From positions 1 through 8,228 of the forward strand of contig CAMPIL010000156.1 of the NCBI GenBank assembly GCA_946886375.1: 8,228 nt of DNA, given 5' to 3'. The position numbers and the translations under genes were made by a program. Positions 5,289-8,228 of the stretch are shown in pieces (position 1 is the first letter of the stretch; each line of letters starts with the position of its first letter). Below the pieces are notes generated by a model. That model searched no databases, had not been told where the DNA came from, and saw nothing but the letters and a program-made list of their open reading frames with translations. Origin of the DNA: an uncultured Phycisphaerales bacterium (GTDB lineage: Bacteria > Planctomycetota > Phycisphaerae > Phycisphaerales > SM1A02).

Positions 5289-6410
5289 ATGAATCTCACC
5301 CGACTTGTGATGGCGATCTGCATATGCATCGTGGGAGAGCGTTCGCTTGCGCAATCCTCGCCACAACTCCCGCCACAATCGCAGCCGCAAACTCAGCCTG
5401 AATTGCAGACGCTGTCAGCGCAGGAATTCCTGCACCGGATGGGCAACGCCACGACACTGGCAATGACGGGGCGCACCCTCTCGGGCGACCAGGTCAAGGA
5501 ACTCGAGAAGAAAGTTCACGACGACCCCGACGACATCGATTCGCGCACGCAATTGCTGGGGCACTACTTCATGGGCGCGCGATCCGCGCGAAGCGATCGC
5601 GAAACGCATGCAGGCCACGTGTTGTGGTTGATTGAGCATCGTCCTGAGGCGGGGATACTGGCGACTCCGTTCGGGGAAATCATGTCCAGCTTTGTGCCGA
5701 AGCAGTACTCCAAGGCGCACGATCTCTGGCTGAAACAATGCGAGTCGCATTTTCAGAACTTGGTCATCATCAATAACGCCGTCTGCTTCTTCAAGTCCGC
5801 GGACCGCAAACAAGCGATCGAACTGTTGACCAAGGCACAGACCCTGGACCCGGAAAACACCCATTGGCATGAGGCATTGGGAAAGTTGCTCCTTACCGTC
5901 GCGAAGCTTCCAGCCGGCGATCAGCAAACCGCCATTGATGCGCTGAGCGCCTTGGAGAAGTCCCTGGTCGGGATCGATCCGATGTCGCGCTTTTACAAAC
6001 TCTCAGATGTGGCCAAGGCGGCGCTGCTGGCAGGCAATCCAGACAAGGCGCGGCAGTACGCCAACGAACTTCTACAGATGGCGCTGGAAGTTGGAAGGGA
6101 CTGGAACTACGGCAACGCAGTGCATCATGGCAATCTTGTGCTCGGGCATGTGGCGTTGCTCGATGGCAACATGGAGGCGGCCGAGGCGTATTTGCTCAAG
6201 GCCGGTCAAACGCCCGGTTCGCCGCAATTGAATTCCTTCGGGCCCAACATGCAACTCGCCAAGGAACTGCTTGAACTCAAGCGCACCAAGGCGGTGCTTG
6301 AGTACTTTGATCTGTGCGCGAAGTTCTGGAACAGGCCGGAGTTGGCCAAGTGGAAAGCCGATGTCGAAATTGGACGAATCCCCAAGTTCGGCGGAAATCT
6401 CATGTACTAG
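5289..6410 (+). CDS. Secreted TPR-type helical repeat protein
   Basis: This 373-residue protein begins with a signal peptide: hydrophobic 5-16 and likely cleavage after SLA at about 21. A Gln/Pro-rich linker (22-40) follows, then an all-helical body. TPR-like units are visible around 173-202 (AIELLTKAQTLDPEN then a second helix), 239-268 (AALLAGNPDKARQYANELL) and 279-306 (LGHVALLDGNMEAAEAYLL). The C-terminal third, with GSPQLNSFGPNMQLAKELLE, a later EYFDLCAKFW and a terminal FGGNLMY, matches my memory of a conserved bacterial family without assigned function. It probably acts as a protein-binding scaffold outside the cytoplasm. GGAG lies seven bases before the ATG. The gene starts 34 bp after the glutamate dehydrogenase stop, so co-transcription is likely. 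A functional link to that enzyme is not evident from the sequence. Confidence 0.8.
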   Translation: MNLTRLVMAICICIVGERSLAQSSPQLPPQSQPQTQPELQTLSAQEFLHRMGNATTLAMTGRTLSGDQVKELEKKVHDDPDDIDSRTQLLGHYFMGARSARSDRETHAGHVLWLIEHRPEAGILATPFGEIMSSFVPKQYSKAHDLWLKQCESHFQNLVIINNAVCFFKSADRKQAIELLTKAQTLDPENTHWHEALGKLLLTVAKLPAGDQQTAIDALSALEKSLVGIDPMSRFYKLSDVAKAALLAGNPDKARQYANELLQMALEVGRDWNYGNAVHHGNLVLGHVALLDGNMEAAEAYLLKAGQTPGSPQLNSFGPNMQLAKELLELKRTKAVLEYFDLCAKFWNRPELAKWKADVEIGRIPKFGGNLMY

Positions 6411-6437
6411 CCGGGCACGCGATGCGAGGTTGATCGC

Positions 6438-6920
6438 ATGCGACGGAAACTCTGGACTGCGATCGTACTGCTGGGGCTCCTCGCCACCGCTGGTTCGTGG
6501 TTGACTGCGCTGGCGCTCCGGGCGATGTCGAACAGCGCAGGTTTCACCATCGGCGCTTCGCATCGCACCGCTTGGCTCGCCGGCGCGCTGGTATTCCCCG
6601 ATGGCGAGGTGTTTCTGCGATTGTTCAAGCCCAATCCCACAGGCCGGGTGGGTCTTCACGTCGCATTGAACTCCGGCATTCGGCCTTGGACGGACAAAAC
6701 AATGTTCGGCTCCAATGGGTACTCGTCAACGCTGCGCATTCATCTGCTGCTTCCAAGCGCTTTGTTCCTGGCGCTGAGCCTGCATGCGGTCGGCTGGCCC
6801 ATTGCGCGGCGGCATTGGCGGCGCAGGCGCCGACGCTGCACCGGGTGCGGGTACGACATGCGTCACGCGCCGACGGACACGTGCTCGGAGTGCGGCTTGA
6901 ACCAAGCGCCATTGCCCTGA
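6438..6920 (+). CDS. Two-helix membrane protein with C-terminal zinc ribbon
   Basis: This 160-residue protein has a first membrane helix at about 6-28 after a positively charged start (MRRK) and an intervening domain of about 70 residues expected outside the membrane. A second helix lies at about 101-120, followed by an Arg-rich stop-transfer patch (124-133). The cytoplasmic tail carries four cysteines at 134, 137, 149 and 152 in a C-x2-CGYD ... C-x2-CG arrangement, a zinc-ribbon knuckle pair with an 11-residue gap. This CGYD-type ribbon attached to membrane helices is a hallmark of many planctomycete proteins, usually of unknown function. GAGG lies eight bases before the ATG. The gene follows the TPR gene by 27 bp and is probably the last of that operon. 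The region between the helices resembles nothing I recognise. Confidence 0.75.
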   Translation: MRRKLWTAIVLLGLLATAGSWLTALALRAMSNSAGFTIGASHRTAWLAGALVFPDGEVFLRLFKPNPTGRVGLHVALNSGIRPWTDKTMFGSNGYSSTLRIHLLLPSALFLALSLHAVGWPIARRHWRRRRRRCTGCGYDMRHAPTDTCSECGLNQAPLP

Positions 6921-6921
6921 T

Positions 6922-7026
6922 TCAATCATTCGATGAATCGGCTTGATCGGGCGGCCTGGCGTGCGTTTCGCGCAGCCATCCCATGCGCCAGAAATACAAC
7001 ATCATGCCGCCTGCGATCAGCGTCAT
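6922..7026 (-). CDS. Possible 34-residue small membrane peptide (doubtful)
   Basis: A minus-strand frame starting with ATG at 7026 encodes 34 residues: a hydrophobic, Met-rich stretch (TLIAGGMMLYFW) followed by RMGWLRETHAR and a polar acidic tail. The arrangement of one short hydrophobic segment plus basic residues is typical of small membrane peptides. However, no Shine-Dalgarno sequence precedes the ATG. The frame can be extended back to 7113, overlapping the end of the larger minus-strand gene. It may be a real small gene, a decayed remnant, or chance. Confidence 0.25.
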   Translation of the reverse strand: MTLIAGGMMLYFWRMGWLRETHARPPDQADSSND

Positions 7027-7060
7027 GTGCAGTTCTAAGGTGAAATCAGTGCCGTACCCG

Positions 7061-8227
7061 CTATTTCGGGACCGCAGGCAATTTGAACCACGATGACACA
7101 ATCGCCTCTTCACTGATCACGTCGGCGCCTTGCTCCGGAAAACGAGTGAATACCAACGAGTTGTGAAACACGTTTGCGCTCACGTCAGGAATAATCTGCA
7201 TTCTCAGAGCGTGCACGCGGCTCGGCGGCTCCTTGGATTGGAACCACTGTAGGCTCAAGACAACCTCGGCGAATGGGCAAGTCGCCGTCATCATGGCATC
7301 CCATGAGCCGAAAATTTCTTCGGCGTCCTCCTTCAGCCGCGCGGCCGATCTCACCTCGCCGATTTCGCGCTGGAGCAAGGCCTGAACTTCCGGGGGCAGG
7401 GGGTCCTCCAATGTCTCGATTCCCATCTCCCATGTCTGCTGGATGAAACGGACAAACTGCTGGCGCGATTGCCACACCGAATTGGCGGGAACATCGCCCT
7501 CGAGCCTGCGATCGCGATTGGAACAGCTGAAGAAGCCGAAGCCGATACGGTCCCACGTTCTCACCGCTTCCGAGGGCGGCAACGCGGAAGGATGCGATGA
7601 TCCATCAGGAGTTACCCACGACACAAACAATCGCTCAAAACAGTCGGCACCAAGCGTGCGGTTCTGATAGTGGGCGGCCCCAACCCAGGCGTCGTGCGCT
7701 ATTGAAGGAACATCAACGCGGCGCAGGGCGAGTTGAGTCGATGAGGTTGGCAGCCTGGAGCCTGCCAGTACGTTCATCTCAATGCGCTCCCCCGTGTCGC
7801 GCACTGTCAGGCGCGATGTGCGCCAAGGCTCCGTGGTCTCTCGGAGCCTGGTATTGAGTCTTTGGATGTAATCGCAAACGGCGTTCGCGCTCTCGTCGCC
7901 GATGTCACTCAATGCGGGGAGAGGAATTTGCCACAACGTGATCACATTTCCCTCGGCCTTGCCAGAAAACAACAACGGATCGAGTCTGGAATGCGGCCCC
8001 GGATTCGAGCATGCCAGCCGCGCGATGATCGCGGCACGTCCCTGGAAAAATCCTTTGCTCTGCATGATGTCGTAATCAGAGTATTCCGCGCGACACCAGT
8101 CCACCGTGAACGGAATTTGGCCATCAGGTGCCGGCCACGAGCCGATCCACTTACCGCAGCTCAATCGGCCAAAGCGGTCGTCATAAGCGCGAATCGCACC
8201 TACCGATGAATCGCTGGATTGCGATTG
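7061..8227 (-). CDS. Unrecognised protein, 5' end beyond the window
   Basis: The frame ends in TAG at 7061-7063 and stays open to the right edge, giving at least 388 residues. A TTG at 8164 is a possible start but has no ribosome binding site, and the upstream residues (including AIRAYDDRFGRL) read naturally into the rest, so I treat the gene as truncated by the window. Counting from that TTG codon, the protein is soluble-looking, with no membrane helix. It has many tryptophans (positions 6, 10, 23, 79, 114, 160, 183, 204, 231, 245, 288, 307, 359) and a charged helix around 257-285 (PEVQALLQREIGEVRSAARL). The final part carries SLQWFQS, VHALRMQIIPD and a terminal FKLPAVPK. Scattered cysteines form no metal motif. 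I do not recognise a family. It converges on the zinc-ribbon gene. Confidence 0.6.
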   Translation of the reverse strand, partial: QSQSSDSSVGAIRAYDDRFGRLSCGKWIGSWPAPDGQIPFTVDWCRAEYSDYDIMQSKGFFQGRAAIIARLACSNPGPHSRLDPLLFSGKAEGNVITLWQIPLPALSDIGDESANAVCDYIQRLNTRLRETTEPWRTSRLTVRDTGERIEMNVLAGSRLPTSSTQLALRRVDVPSIAHDAWVGAAHYQNRTLGADCFERLFVSWVTPDGSSHPSALPPSEAVRTWDRIGFGFFSCSNRDRRLEGDVPANSVWQSRQQFVRFIQQTWEMGIETLEDPLPPEVQALLQREIGEVRSAARLKEDAEEIFGSWDAMMTATCPFAEVVLSLQWFQSKEPPSRVHALRMQIIPDVSANVFHNSLVFTRFPEQGADVISEEAIVSSWFKLPAVPK

Positions 8228-8228
8228 C

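Noticed and set aside
6920..6940. GATTCA ... TGAATC inverted repeat after the zinc-ribbon gene
   Set aside because: Short, A/T-rich 6-bp arms with no T-tract; too weak for a terminator.

Overview
The window is GC-rich bacterial DNA. It most resembles a planctomycete (Planctomycetota, possibly the Phycisphaerae side). The clearest taxonomic hint is the membrane protein at 6438-6920, which ends in a C-x2-C-G-Y-D ... C-x2-C-G zinc ribbon of a type very common in that phylum. Many secreted proteins and lipoproteins of unknown function also fit. The assignment rests on pattern recognition, not on a search. No tRNA, rRNA, CRISPR array, insertion sequence or integrase is visible.

Layout. (1) Positions 2-82 hold the tail of a plus-strand gene. 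(2) Positions 83-639 form a noncoding gap between two converging genes. It holds a perfect 10-bp direct duplication, a 9-bp hairpin and a 315-bp array of fifteen 21-bp units (283-597), most of them built on the dyad CAGAAC-NN-GTTCTG. (3) A minus-strand multi-pass membrane protein of the DUF6159 type occupies 640-1518. (4) After a 429-bp divergent intergenic region comes a likely plus-strand operon of exported proteins: a secreted DsrE-like protein without the family cysteine, a 267-aa lipoprotein, and a 63-aa Cys/His-rich lipoprotein whose start codon and ribosome binding site lie inside two mutually exclusive inverted repeats.

(5) After an inverted-repeat promoter-like region comes a second likely plus-strand operon: glutamate dehydrogenase with a long low-complexity N-terminal extension, a secreted TPR-type helical repeat protein, and the membrane-anchored zinc-ribbon protein. 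Gaps inside it are about 27-34 bp and each gene has its own ribosome binding site. (6) On the minus strand at the right end is an unrecognised protein whose reading frame stays open to the window edge. A doubtful 34-codon ORF sits between it and the zinc-ribbon gene.

Only glutamate dehydrogenase has a confident metabolic role (glutamate to 2-oxoglutarate plus ammonium, or the reverse). Most of the rest looks like cell-envelope biology. The features that annotation least explains are the 21-bp dyad array and the candidate RNA switch in front of the small Cys/His lipoprotein.
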